From assembly GCF_015330165.1 (NCBI RefSeq), contig NZ_JADDXT010000002.1:2106504-2170503 (forward strand): a stretch of DNA of 64,000 nt. The letters run 5' to 3'. This DNA comes from Zobellia roscoffensis (lineage in GTDB: Bacteria > Bacteroidota > Bacteroidia > Flavobacteriales > Flavobacteriaceae). Position 1 is the stretch's first letter. Each line of letters begins with the position of its first letter. Both the position numbers and the translations under genes were made by a program. The notes under the pieces were generated by a model, which saw nothing but the letters and a program-made list of their open reading frames with translations, did not search any database and was not told where the DNA came from. Below are positions 46,309-55,674 of this stretch, one piece after another.

Positions 46309-48642
46309 ATGAAATATAAGGTAGTTATTTTAGCAGTTTTGGCAGGTCTGATCGGTTTCCTTTTTATGTATAAAAAAGGAGTATTCGAAACGGAGACGAA
46401 TGCGTATGCAGATATGAAACTTCCAGAGACGGTAGATTATAATTTTCATATCAAACCCATCCTTTCCGATAATTGTTATACCTGCCACGGTCCGGATGCG
46501 AACAAAAGAAAGGCGGGCTTACGGTTAGATATGGAGGAAGCCGCTTTTTCTGAACTGAAAGAAAACCCGGGCCACTTTCCTATTGTATCTAAAAATGTAA
46601 AGAAAAGTGAGGTGTATAAGGTTATCGTTTCCGATAATGATGACATTCTTATGCCCCCAGTAGATTCGCAATTGGCACTGAATTCCTATGAAAAGAAACT
46701 CATTAAAAAATGGATAGAGCAGGGTGCTAAATTCGAAAAACACTGGGCGTATATCTCCCCGGAAAAAGATAAACTTCCAGCAACCGAAAATACAGAGTGG
46801 GCACAGAATGAAATAGATGGGTTCATTCTGAGTAAATTAGAGGATAAGGGACTTTCGCCTTCCGAAAAAGCACCCCTAGAAACACTCATACGCAGAATAA
46901 GTCTGGACTTAACAGGCTTGCCTCCGCTTCCCGAAAAGGTAGATAAGTTAATTGCCAAAGGCGATATAAATGAAATTATAGACACCTTTTTAGCGTTGCC
47001 CGCCTATGGTGAGCGTATGACGCAATCTTGGTTGGATGTAGCGCGTTATGCGGATTCTCATGGGTATCAAGATGATAGTTACCGTACCATGTGGCCGTGG
47101 CGTGATTGGGTGATTCATGCCTTCAACGAAAATTTACCTTATGATGAGTTTCTGACCTGGCAATTGGCGGGAGACCTTTTGCCCAATGCTACCAAAGAAC
47201 AGATTTTGGCTACGGGTTTCAATCGAAATCATCCAATAACTCAAGAAGGGGGTATTGTTCAAGAAGAATATCGTACCAATTACGTTCTGGATCGCACCAA
47301 TACGCTAGGAAAGGGAATTTTGGGTATTACTTTGGAATGTGCGCAGTGCCATGACCATAAATACGATGCCATTTCTCAGGCCAATTATTTTGAGATGTTC
47401 GCTTTTTTTAACCAAGTGGATGAAAAGGGACTACAGATGACCGCTCCTCCAGCAGCAAAAAAAAGGTATTTTGCAGACCCACCTTATATTAAAATTTCCA
47501 AGGAGGAAACGGAAAATGTGCTTTCGTTCATTAATATGGATAGTCTTCCTCAAATTAATGTGATGGTGATGAACGATTCGGCACCAAAGACGACTTATAT
47601 CTTAAATCGTGGGCAGTATGATCAGCCAGCAGATTCTGTGAGTCCGAAAACACCGGAGGCTATTTTTGCTTTCTCCGATGATTTGCCTAAAAACAGATTG
47701 GGTCTTGCCCAGTGGCTTACGGATACTAAAAATCCGCTTACGGCACGGGTGTATGTCAATCGTATTTGGGCTATGTTATTTGGTAAGGGGTTAGTGGAAA
47801 CCGCGGGGGATTTCGGTGTTCAGGGAAGCCTTCCAACACATCCCGGGTTGTTAGATTGGTTGGCAGTAGATTTTATGGAACACAAATGGGACACCAAGTA
47901 CTTGCTGAAGAAAATAATGCAATCCGCTACCTATCAACAGAAATCGGAATTACGACCGGAAATCAAAAAAGCGGACCCTGAAAATAAATTGTTGGCACGT
48001 GCACCTCGTTTTAGAATGAGTGGTGAAATGATTAGAGATTATATTTTGGCTACCAGCGGATTGCTCAATCCGGAGTTGGGTGGCCCCAGTGTAAAACCGT
48101 ACCAACCTGCGGGTCTGTGGGAAGAAACGAATGCCGGTGGTAACCGGGGAATATTAACGAAATACATTCCCGATCAAGGCGAAGATTTATACCGTCGTTC
48201 TCTGTATACATTTTGGAAGCGCACATTACCACCGCCCAATATGACCATTTTTGATGCGCCCACCCGCGACTTTTCGGAAGTGAAAAGGCAAAAAACCAAT
48301 ACGCCCTTACAAGCATTGGTGCTGCAGAATGATGTACAGGTATTGGAAGCGGCAAGAGTTTTGGCACAACGGAGTATTAAGGAACAACCGGATAATCCCA
48401 AGTTGGTCGAAGACCTATTTAAACGCATTTTGGTTCGTAGTCCGCGTAAAGAAGAACTATTGACATTGAATACCTATTATCACAGTGCACTTGATCAGTA
48501 TACAAACGATTTAGAGAGTGCTGAGAAATTGTTGGCCGAAGGCGATTACGAACAGATAGACGTAGACCCTGCAAAAGCAGCGGCATTGATGTTGACCGCT
48601 CAAGTTATTTACAACTTAGATGAAACCATTACAAAAGAATAA
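46309..48642 (+). CDS. PSD1/planctomycete-type cytochrome c with DUF1549 and DUF1553 domains
   Basis: A 777-residue exported protein. An N-terminal transmembrane anchor or signal (about 4-20) precedes a planctomycete-type cytochrome c segment with CYTCHG (Cys56, Cys59, His60). DUF1549 follows and contains a second CxxCH, CAQCH (Cys344, Cys347, His348), then DUF1553 in the C-terminal half (RVYVNRIWAMLFGKG, PNMTIFDAPTRDFSE). The family is typical of Planctomycetes and often pairs with DUF1501, which is the next gene here. The enzymatic role is not established; redox activity on a polymeric or aromatic substrate is possible. A promoter lies directly upstream. Confidence 0.88.
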   Translation: MKYKVVILAVLAGLIGFLFMYKKGVFETETNAYADMKLPETVDYNFHIKPILSDNCYTCHGPDANKRKAGLRLDMEEAAFSELKENPGHFPIVSKNVKKSEVYKVIVSDNDDILMPPVDSQLALNSYEKKLIKKWIEQGAKFEKHWAYISPEKDKLPATENTEWAQNEIDGFILSKLEDKGLSPSEKAPLETLIRRISLDLTGLPPLPEKVDKLIAKGDINEIIDTFLALPAYGERMTQSWLDVARYADSHGYQDDSYRTMWPWRDWVIHAFNENLPYDEFLTWQLAGDLLPNATKEQILATGFNRNHPITQEGGIVQEEYRTNYVLDRTNTLGKGILGITLECAQCHDHKYDAISQANYFEMFAFFNQVDEKGLQMTAPPAAKKRYFADPPYIKISKEETENVLSFINMDSLPQINVMVMNDSAPKTTYILNRGQYDQPADSVSPKTPEAIFAFSDDLPKNRLGLAQWLTDTKNPLTARVYVNRIWAMLFGKGLVETAGDFGVQGSLPTHPGLLDWLAVDFMEHKWDTKYLLKKIMQSATYQQKSELRPEIKKADPENKLLARAPRFRMSGEMIRDYILATSGLLNPELGGPSVKPYQPAGLWEETNAGGNRGILTKYIPDQGEDLYRRSLYTFWKRTLPPPNMTIFDAPTRDFSEVKRQKTNTPLQALVLQNDVQVLEAARVLAQRSIKEQPDNPKLVEDLFKRILVRSPRKEELLTLNTYYHSALDQYTNDLESAEKLLAEGDYEQIDVDPAKAAALMLTAQVIYNLDETITKE

Positions 48643-48646
48643 GGCT

Positions 48647-50110
48647 ATGAAAGAGGAGGAAAAAAACAACGAAAATCCGTTAAAAGTAAACAGGCGTCAT
48701 TTCTTTTCACAATTGAGCGTGGGTATTGGTTCCCTGGCCTTGGGGTCATTGCTTATTCCTGATCTGTTTAAAGGCGGAGGTGCACAACCTTTGGCACAGC
48801 AACCGCTGGGTATTCCTCATTTTGCTCCCAAGGCAAAACGTGTTATCTATCTTTTTCAAGCGGGTGGCCCCTCGCAATTTGAGAGTTTTGACTATAAACC
48901 TACGTTGAAGAAACGCATGGGTGAAGATTTGCCCGAATCCATAAGAAACGGACAGCGGTTAACGGGTATGACATCGGGGCAAGATAAGTTTCCGTTGATG
49001 CCGTCGGCCACAAACTTCAAGCAATATGGACAGAGTGGGGCTTGGGTCAGTGATTATTTTCCTCATATCGCAAAAATCGCGGATGAGATTACCGTGGTAA
49101 AAAGCATGCATACGGATGCTATCAACCATGACCCGGCCATTACTTTCTTTCAAACGGGAAGTCAGATTTCCGGGCGCCCAAGTATGGGGTCATGGATGAG
49201 TTATGGACTGGGTAGTGAAAATAAAAACCTGCCTTCTTTTGTGGTTTTGACCTCTAGGGGAAAGGGCAACAGTCAAGGTTTGTATTCCAAATTATGGTCT
49301 AGCGGGTTTTTGGATTCCAAACACCAAGGAGTTATGCTGCGTTCAGGAAAGAATCCGGTTTTATATCTGAATGACCCGGATGGAATCTCAAGGTCGGACA
49401 AGCGTCACTTGCTGAACGAAGTCTCCCAATTAAACAAAATGCATCATGTGGAAACAGGTGATGACGAAATAGAATCGCGTATTGCCCAATATGAAATGGC
49501 ATACCGCATGCAAATGTCCGTACCCGATGTAATGGACATTTCAAAAGAACCGGAATCTATTGTAAAGTTGTACGGGGAAGATTGTCAAGTACCGGGCACT
49601 TATGCTGCAAATGCTTTACAGGCAAGAAGATTGGCAGAAAACGGAGTTCGCTTTATACAACTGTACCACCAAGGATGGGATCAACACGGTAATTTGCCCA
49701 ATGCCATGGCGGGGCAGGCGAAAGATGTAGATCAAGCTTCCGCAGCGTTAGTGATGGATTTGAAGCAACGGGGTATGTTAGAGGATACGTTGGTAGTTTG
49801 GGGCGGTGAATTTGGAAGGACGAACTTCTGCCAAGGTAAGTTTGATCCAAAAGATTTTGGTCGTGATCACCACCCACGTGCGTTCAGTATTTGGATGGCT
49901 GGAGGAGGCATCAAGCCAGGTCTCAATTACGGTAAGACCGATGAGTTTGGTTATAATATTGTTGAGAATCCGGTGCACGTGCATGATTTTCATGCCACCT
50001 TAATGCATGCCATGGGATTGGACCACGAGCAAATGACCTATAAATATCAAGGAAGACGTTTCCGATTGACCGATGTTGCCGGGAATGTAATCAAAGACCT
50101 ATTAGCATAA
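48647..50110 (+). CDS. DUF1501 protein with Tat signal
   Basis: About 487 residues from the ATG at 48647; an in-frame ATG at 48620 would overlap the preceding gene. The N-terminus has a twin-arginine motif (NRRHFFSQLSVGIGSL, near 15-30), so the folded protein is expected to be exported. The body is a DUF1501 (alkaline-phosphatase-superfamily-like) domain, with AGGPSQFESFDYKP, HDPAITFFQTGSQ, the metal-site-like VWGGEFGRTNF and DHHPRAFSIWMAGGG. It pairs with the preceding DUF1549/1553 gene as in Planctomycetes. Substrate unknown. Confidence 0.9.
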   Translation: MKEEEKNNENPLKVNRRHFFSQLSVGIGSLALGSLLIPDLFKGGGAQPLAQQPLGIPHFAPKAKRVIYLFQAGGPSQFESFDYKPTLKKRMGEDLPESIRNGQRLTGMTSGQDKFPLMPSATNFKQYGQSGAWVSDYFPHIAKIADEITVVKSMHTDAINHDPAITFFQTGSQISGRPSMGSWMSYGLGSENKNLPSFVVLTSRGKGNSQGLYSKLWSSGFLDSKHQGVMLRSGKNPVLYLNDPDGISRSDKRHLLNEVSQLNKMHHVETGDDEIESRIAQYEMAYRMQMSVPDVMDISKEPESIVKLYGEDCQVPGTYAANALQARRLAENGVRFIQLYHQGWDQHGNLPNAMAGQAKDVDQASAALVMDLKQRGMLEDTLVVWGGEFGRTNFCQGKFDPKDFGRDHHPRAFSIWMAGGGIKPGLNYGKTDEFGYNIVENPVHVHDFHATLMHAMGLDHEQMTYKYQGRRFRLTDVAGNVIKDLLA

Positions 50111-50113
50111 CCA

Positions 50114-51547
50114 ATGACCCGTATTCTGAAAAACCGTTGGGTAGACTATGCCATTTTGGGTCTATCCGTATTTCTTATTTTTTGTTTGATTTTCGATGCA
50201 TATATCGAGCTGCCTAATCTTGTGGCGTGGTTGGGGCGTTGGCATCCGTTGATTCTTCATTTTCCGATTGTACTTCTGTTGATCGCTGTGTTTTTAGGGC
50301 TAACAGGAAAAAAAGTTCCAGATCAGTTACTCGTAGTTGCGGTGCTCTCGGCTTTAGTGACTGCCATTTCCGGGTTTTTTCTGGGGAAGGAAACCCCGGT
50401 AAAAGGAGATTTGCTCTTTTGGCACCAATGGCTGGGTGGAGGTTTGGCCTTAGTAGCTTCCCTTTGGTATGTTCTGGCGAATAGAGGATTGAGCGGTACG
50501 GTGTATACGAAGGTGCTTCAAGTTGTCATGGTCGGTTTGGTAGCGGTTACGGGGCACTATGGCGGAATGGTCACCCATGGGGAGGAGTTTTTAGCACTTC
50601 CCACTACTAAAAAAGAAAAAGAGATTCCAGAAAATCCTGTGATTTATGCGGATGTTGTAACCACGATTTTAGATGATAAATGTGTGTCCTGCCACAATCC
50701 CAATAAAAAGAAGGGCGAACTGCTCATGACCAATTTAGAAGAGTTGCTAAAAGGAGGGGAGAGCGGTCAGACGCTTATTCCTGGGGACCCCATAAAAAGT
50801 CAGCTGATCAGTAGATTGCACCTTCCCACGGAAGACGAAGAACATATGCCACCGGAAGGCAAAGCACCGTTGACCCAAAATGAAATAGAGATTTTGGAAA
50901 GATGGGTGGCACTGGGAGCTTCGGATACGTTGCGTTTTGACCAATTACCAAAAAGTGAACCGCTAGTAGTTCTTGTTAAAGATCTTATGGAACCAAAAGC
51001 GGAATCAAAATGGGAGAAATTGCCGGTTGTGGCGGATAGTACGTTGCAAAATTTAGCATCAGATTATTTAACCATTGAGCGAATGGCAGCGAATTCTAAT
51101 GCGTTGAGTGTAGATGTGTATTTACCTCCAGAATATGCGGCAGAACCTATTATAGCTTTAGAACGAATAGCAGCAAATATTGTGGAGCTAGATTTAAGCG
51201 GATTGCCAATAGGCACGGTAGAGATGGACTTTGTCTCAAAATGTCAAAATTTGGAATGGCTGGAAATTGATAAAACACCTGTTACAGATGCTGAGGTTAA
51301 AAAGCTGGAAACTTTGAAAAACCTTAGACTTTTAAAAGTGTATGAAACTTCCATCACAGATAAAAGTATAGCAGTTTTTAAGAACGCTCAAAGCTTGAAA
51401 AATCTCTATATCTGGAAAACGGATATATCACAAAGCGCACTTGAAAGCTTTAAAAATGAAAAACCTGGCCTTTCCATTAATTACGGAATCAACCCGGAAA
51501 TTGAAGCCTTTTTTGTAGCTAGTGATTCGGTTGCGGTGTCCAAATAG
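50114..51547 (+). CDS. DUF2231 membrane/planctomycete cytochrome c/LRR fusion protein
   Basis: A 477-residue fusion. The N-terminal half has four or so transmembrane helices with a DUF2231-like pattern (WHPLILHFPIVLLLIAVFLG). A planctomycete-type cytochrome c segment follows with one CxxCH (Cys190, Cys193, His194; motif CVSCHN) and the MPPEGKAPLTQNEIEILERWV tail typical of that domain. The C-terminal part (about 320-460) carries leucine-rich-repeat-like strands (NLEWLEIDKTPVTDAEVKKL). The membrane part would bring the cytochrome close to the quinone pool. It starts 3 nt after the DUF1501 gene. Confidence 0.87.
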   Translation: MTRILKNRWVDYAILGLSVFLIFCLIFDAYIELPNLVAWLGRWHPLILHFPIVLLLIAVFLGLTGKKVPDQLLVVAVLSALVTAISGFFLGKETPVKGDLLFWHQWLGGGLALVASLWYVLANRGLSGTVYTKVLQVVMVGLVAVTGHYGGMVTHGEEFLALPTTKKEKEIPENPVIYADVVTTILDDKCVSCHNPNKKKGELLMTNLEELLKGGESGQTLIPGDPIKSQLISRLHLPTEDEEHMPPEGKAPLTQNEIEILERWVALGASDTLRFDQLPKSEPLVVLVKDLMEPKAESKWEKLPVVADSTLQNLASDYLTIERMAANSNALSVDVYLPPEYAAEPIIALERIAANIVELDLSGLPIGTVEMDFVSKCQNLEWLEIDKTPVTDAEVKKLETLKNLRLLKVYETSITDKSIAVFKNAQSLKNLYIWKTDISQSALESFKNEKPGLSINYGINPEIEAFFVASDSVAVSK

Positions 51548-51639
51548 TGGTTGGTACTGTAAATGCTTCCTGTATTAAACTATATAAGGGCGTTATCCGT
51601 GGAGTAGCATACTTTTATTGAATTAATAAGTAACTTTAG

Positions 51640-51670
51640 AGCTATAGGTAAACTTGAAATACCTCTAGCT
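51640..51670 (+). promoter_or_regulatory. Hairpin ending immediately before the di-haem gene start codon
   Basis: AGCTATAGGTA (51640-51650) and TACCTCTAGCT (51660-51670) pair at 10 of 11 positions with a 9-nt loop; the next base is the A of the ATG at 51671. The stem would cover the ribosome landing site and could regulate translation. Confidence 0.55.
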
Positions 51671-52285
51671 ATGAAAACAAAATCCTATATTCTCATACTC
51701 TTTCTGTTAGTGGCGGGCTTAGTTCTCGCATCTATGTATACCCCTTCGGAAAGTGATTATGTTTCTGTTCCTCCTTCAAAAAAAAATAGCGAAACTCCTT
51801 CTGATGTGTCATTTCATAAAATGATGGATGTGTTGACGCACCCACGTTGCGTTAATTGCCACCCGAACGATCATGTGCCCAAACAAGGGATTGAAGGCGA
51901 CCCTCACGACTTTGGGATGAGTAGGGGAGAAAACAATCTCGGCTTTGAAGCCACAAAATGCACCACTTGCCATCAGACGGAAAACAATCCGTATTCCGGC
52001 GTACCTGGGGCGCCACATTGGTCATTGGCTCCGCATTCTATGCAATGGCAGGGACTGGATAGATTTGAAATTGCAGCTTCCATGATGGATACGGAACGTA
52101 ATGGCGGCCGTACACCCGAGGATATTCTACATCATTTAACCGAAGACAAATTGGTGTTATGGGCTTTCCATCCAGGAGTTGATGCCAAAGGGGAACCTCG
52201 GGAAGTGCCTCCGGTATCTAAAGAAGACTATATTAAAGCCGTGGAAGCATGGTTCGAAAACGGACACATTATTCCATCCAAATAA
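51671..52285 (+). CDS. Predicted di-haem c-type periplasmic protein
   Basis: Exported 204-residue protein with an N-terminal signal or anchor (about 5-21) and two haem c motifs: CVNCH (Cys60, Cys63, His64) and CTTCH (Cys97, Cys100, His101). The spacing and the stretch GDPHDFGMSRGENN between them do not match a cytochrome family that I recognise. It lies 16 nt before the 2Fe-2S subunit gene of the molybdenum hydroxylase, so it is the likely direct electron acceptor of that enzyme. It may be a distinct transcript from the upstream genes (123-nt gap). Confidence 0.8.
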   Translation: MKTKSYILILFLLVAGLVLASMYTPSESDYVSVPPSKKNSETPSDVSFHKMMDVLTHPRCVNCHPNDHVPKQGIEGDPHDFGMSRGENNLGFEATKCTTCHQTENNPYSGVPGAPHWSLAPHSMQWQGLDRFEIAASMMDTERNGGRTPEDILHHLTEDKLVLWAFHPGVDAKGEPREVPPVSKEDYIKAVEAWFENGHIIPSK

Positions 52286-52301
52286 AAGAAAAAAATCGAC
52301 T

Positions 52302-52796
52302 ATGAAAATTTCAATGCAGGTCAATGGGCAGTCGCATGTTGTTGAACTTACCGATGAGTATACCCCTTTGCTGTGGGTTATCCGAGATATGCTGGGACTA
52401 AAAGGCACCAAGTTTGGCTGTGGAAAAGCAGCCTGTGGGGCATGTACGCTCCATGTAGATGGCGAAGCCGTTCGGTCCTGTTCCTATCCCATAAAATTTG
52501 CGGAGGGGAAAAAAATCACGACTATTGAAGGGCTGGGAGATGCCACAAATCCGCATCCCGTACAACAGGCCTGGATAGAGGAAATTGTGCCACAATGCGG
52601 CTATTGCCAGCCGGGTTTTATGATGGCTACGGCCGCATTATTGGATAAAATCCCAAATCCAACAGACCAAGATATAGATGATAATATCATAAACGTTTGT
52701 AGATGCGGAACGTATTATAGAATGCGTAAAGCCATTCACCTTGCTGCTGAAAAGCAGAGTGCTTTAAAAACAACCAACGAACCCACAAATTCTTAG
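52302..52796 (+). CDS. 2Fe-2S subunit of a molybdenum hydroxylase (isoquinoline 1-oxidoreductase alpha-like)
   Basis: Small iron-sulfur subunit of 164 residues. The plant-type [2Fe-2S] cluster is bound by Cys40, Cys45, Cys48 and Cys60 (CGKAACGACTLHVDG). The second cluster in the helical domain is bound by Cys99, Cys102, Cys133 and Cys135 (CGYCQPGF, NVCRCGTY). The ATG at 52302 is the right start; an open frame extends upstream but lacks family similarity. It is 3 nt before the Moco subunit gene. No Tat signal of its own, so it probably rides with the large subunit. Confidence 0.92.
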   Translation: MKISMQVNGQSHVVELTDEYTPLLWVIRDMLGLKGTKFGCGKAACGACTLHVDGEAVRSCSYPIKFAEGKKITTIEGLGDATNPHPVQQAWIEEIVPQCGYCQPGFMMATAALLDKIPNPTDQDIDDNIINVCRCGTYYRMRKAIHLAAEKQSALKTTNEPTNS

Positions 52797-52799
52797 AAG

Positions 52800-54965
52800 A
52801 TGGCAGATAAAGAATCCTCAGGAAACAAGAAAGTATCAAGGCGAAAGTTTTTGGTACGTGGCGGTTTGGGTACGGTGGGCGTATTGGCCGTAGGAACCTA
52901 TTTGTTCAGAAATCCGATCAGAAGGGCTGTTTTGGAGAAGGTAAATTCAATGGATATTGAGTATTTAGGCAGCACAGACAATCCCATGTTATGGTTTGAG
53001 TTGGGCCCGGCTAATGAAATCATTCTACATTCACCAAAAATAGAAATGGGGCAAGGTACTTTTACGGGCTTGGCGCAAATGGCTGCGGATGAACTGGAAG
53101 TTCCTTTTCAGAATGTAAAAGTTGTACATGCCACTACGGATACAGGAAATATTGACCAGTTCAGCACGGGAGGGAGCACGTCTATTTCAGGACTTTGGCA
53201 ACCGTTACGGGAATTGGCGGCCACTTTTCGGGAAATGATGAAGCTTAAAGGGGCAGAGAAATTAGGGGTTCCCGTGTCCGAAGTTACCGCAGTAGACGGT
53301 AGGGTTTCGGCAAATGGAAAAAGCCTTTCCTATTCGGAAATTGCAGAAGGCGTAACCAGTTGGACCATTCCGGATACTCCTGTTTTAAAAAATAGAGATA
53401 CCTATCGCTTTGTTGGAAAACCTTTGCCACGGGTAGATTTAGAGGATAAAGTCTATGGCTCGCCTATGTTCGGTTTGGATGCCGAAATGCCAAATATGGT
53501 GTTTGGGGCAGTAGTTCGACCTTCAAAAATAGGAGCAAAATATATCAGCGCCACCACGGATAAAGCCGAAAAAATGCCCGGTGTCCTAAAAATTGTCAAG
53601 GAAGATGATTTTGTTGCCGTAGTTGCTAAATCCTATATCGAAGCCGAAAATGCCAAACAAGCAATTGAGGTGGTCTGGGAAACCCCGGATAATTTACAGC
53701 AAGAGGAGATAGTGGCTATGATGACGGTGGGAAACGGAAACTCCAGTATTATTCAAAAACAGGGCGATGCTCTGGAAGGGGATGCGGTTGTGCAGATGGA
53801 ATTTAGAAGTCCCATTGGTGCACACGCCCAGATAGAACCCAATGGGGTGGTCGCTTCGGTTGTAGGTGAGAAGGCTACGATTATGATTTCTACGCAGGTC
53901 ATTGGTATTACGCGCAAAGAAGTGGCGTCCCGTTTGGGATGGGATGAAGAGCAGGTGAATGTGATTCCTACCTATTTAGGTGGTGGCTTTGGAAGACGAC
54001 TGCATACACCTCACGCGGTTCAGGCAGCGGTGATGTCCAAAGCTGTGGGTAAACCTGTAAAATATGTGTTTAGTCGGGAAGAAGAATTTCAGCATGATAT
54101 GTTTCGTCCGCCTACCCATCATATTGTAAAAGGAAGTCTGAACGAGGAGGGATTATTAAGCGGACTTGAACATCATTTTGTGAGTGGGGATGTGGGTAAT
54201 AATTCGGCATTGCTACCTAATGTGGTACCCACTATTTTGGGTGCGGATGTGGGAGCCATTAGAGGCGCGTTTATTCAGTATACGGCCGTACCCAATTTTA
54301 GGTCTGTGTATTGGCATGTAGATTTGCCTTTTGCTACCAGTTGGTGGCGTAGTTTAGGTTTATTGGCCAATACCTTTGCCATAGAAAGTTTTGTAGATGA
54401 GATGGTGCTGAAAGCAGGAAAGAATGCCATAGAATTCCGTTTGGCACATATTGGCGATGATGTAGCAGGCAATCGGTTAAAAAATGTGATTCGTACCGCA
54501 GGTGAGAAATCGGGATATTCCGAAGAAATCAAAGCGGATAGAGCTATGGGGTTTGCAGCCTCGGTAGATGCCGGCACACCTTGTGCGCATGTGGTTGAGG
54601 TTTCCGTAGCGGATAACGAAATAAAAGTCCATAAAGTTACGGTAGTTTTAGACCCTGGCCTTGCTGTAAATCCGGATCAGGTGAGGGCGCAGTGCGAAGG
54701 CTGCGTAATTATGGGCATGAGTGCGGTACTGTTCGAGCAAATGAAAGTGGTGGACGGCTCCTTGACCCCTACTATTTATGGCCCCTATGAAATGGCATTA
54801 ATGAAACATGCACCCAAAGAAATAGAAGTAGTATTGCTTCAGGGGAAAGATACACCGGGCCCTGTGGGCGAACCGCCGTTGGGACCCATTGGTGCGGCGA
54901 TTGCCAATGCCGTAAAAAGACTAACGGGCAAACGTCTGCAATCCATGCCCTTAAAATTGACATAA
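52800..54965 (+). CDS. Moco-binding subunit of a molybdenum hydroxylase (isoquinoline 1-oxidoreductase beta-like), Tat-exported
   Basis: Large subunit of 721 residues. It starts with a Tat signal (SRRKFLVRGGLGTVG, 13-27), placing the enzyme in the periplasm. The Moco segment GGGFGRR (394-400) and the catalytic glutamate motif VGEPPLGP (Glu691) are present. No FAD domain or third subunit gene was seen, so electrons should leave through the 2Fe-2S subunit to a cytochrome, plausibly the di-haem protein encoded just upstream. Substrate could be an aldehyde or N-heterocycle; the sequence does not decide. A terminator follows. Confidence 0.92.
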   Translation: MADKESSGNKKVSRRKFLVRGGLGTVGVLAVGTYLFRNPIRRAVLEKVNSMDIEYLGSTDNPMLWFELGPANEIILHSPKIEMGQGTFTGLAQMAADELEVPFQNVKVVHATTDTGNIDQFSTGGSTSISGLWQPLRELAATFREMMKLKGAEKLGVPVSEVTAVDGRVSANGKSLSYSEIAEGVTSWTIPDTPVLKNRDTYRFVGKPLPRVDLEDKVYGSPMFGLDAEMPNMVFGAVVRPSKIGAKYISATTDKAEKMPGVLKIVKEDDFVAVVAKSYIEAENAKQAIEVVWETPDNLQQEEIVAMMTVGNGNSSIIQKQGDALEGDAVVQMEFRSPIGAHAQIEPNGVVASVVGEKATIMISTQVIGITRKEVASRLGWDEEQVNVIPTYLGGGFGRRLHTPHAVQAAVMSKAVGKPVKYVFSREEEFQHDMFRPPTHHIVKGSLNEEGLLSGLEHHFVSGDVGNNSALLPNVVPTILGADVGAIRGAFIQYTAVPNFRSVYWHVDLPFATSWWRSLGLLANTFAIESFVDEMVLKAGKNAIEFRLAHIGDDVAGNRLKNVIRTAGEKSGYSEEIKADRAMGFAASVDAGTPCAHVVEVSVADNEIKVHKVTVVLDPGLAVNPDQVRAQCEGCVIMGMSAVLFEQMKVVDGSLTPTIYGPYEMALMKHAPKEIEVVLLQGKDTPGPVGEPPLGPIGAAIANAVKRLTGKRLQSMPLKLT

Positions 54966-54976
54966 ATTTAAAGCAT

Positions 54977-55011
54977 AAAAAAGGCTTCCAAGAAATGGGG
55001 AGCCTTTTTAA
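54977..55011 (+). terminator. Intrinsic terminator of the redox island
   Basis: AAAAAAGGCTTCC pairs with GGGGAGCCTTTTT with one mismatch and a 7-nt loop, ending in T5. It lies 11 nt after the Moco-subunit stop. Confidence 0.88.
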
Positions 55012-55442
55012 ATTCTTCATAATCGATATATAGTTTGTGCTAATTTTTAGACGATATGTTTCGGTAGGATGCGTAGTAAGGGTATACCCAAAATGTCGAA
55101 AAAAGGTAGCATTGCGTTCCAAACAAAAATTTCGAACTCTTCAAAAAGTGCCGTCAACTGACTGCTGAAAAAAGAATGCCGTATAATTTAAAAATTCGGG
55201 AGCAATTGGGAACAGTAGCATACGAGAAATAGGAAGCTGTTTTCAGGGTCATTTTGGTCATGTTTTATCAATTCAAAATGTTAATGAAATGTTAATTCAA
55301 AATTAAACAATAAATAGGGTTCATTGGTTGAAAATCTGTGGTTTGCATCTCGTTTTTTAGAAATCTCTTAATAAAAAGGAGTCAATTTTAACATAACTGT
55401 AGCAGTAAAAATCAGCTTTGGATAATAGGAGGTAGATTGGTT
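55012..55442. other. Gene-free AT-rich spacer before the polysaccharide promoter
   Basis: No convincing coding region on either strand; the frames here are shadow-length and without family similarity. The stretch is AT-rich (for example 55261-55320). It separates the redox island from the polysaccharide locus. Confidence 0.7.
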
Positions 55443-55471
55443 TTGCAACGGTAGATTTTATGTTAGCTTTG
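55443..55471 (+). promoter_or_regulatory. Promoter of the polysaccharide locus
   Basis: TTG (55443-55445), an 18-nt spacer and TAGCTTTG (55464-55471) give a full match to the Bacteroidetes consensus. Transcription should start near 55477, leaving a leader of about 200 nt before the upxY ATG. Confidence 0.7.
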
Positions 55472-55562
55472 GCGTTGGAAATACCTACACTTTAGTTTTC
55501 TTTTTTTAGGGAAGTTAAAGGTTTCCTCGGGAAAAAATAGATGAACCGGATATAGTGAAAAG

Positions 55563-55586
55563 CAAACATTTAGATGTTTGTTTTTT
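55563..55586 (+). terminator. Intrinsic terminator in the upxY leader (candidate attenuator)
   Basis: CAAACAT (55563-55569) and ATGTTTG (55574-55580) form a perfect 7-bp stem with a TTAG loop, followed by T6. It lies about 90 nt downstream of the predicted transcription start and 88 nt upstream of the upxY ATG. Confidence 0.65.
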
Positions 55587-55674
55587 AATATTGAAAAGTG
55601 GTTTTTCCCACATATTTTATGTACTTATGCACCCCCCTACAGTATTTTCGCCAGTGATGAAAAAAAGTATTGCT

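Noticed and set aside
52179..52301. Open upstream extension of the 2Fe-2S subunit
   Set aside because: It overlaps the di-haem gene in another frame and has no family similarity; the subunit begins at ATG 52302.
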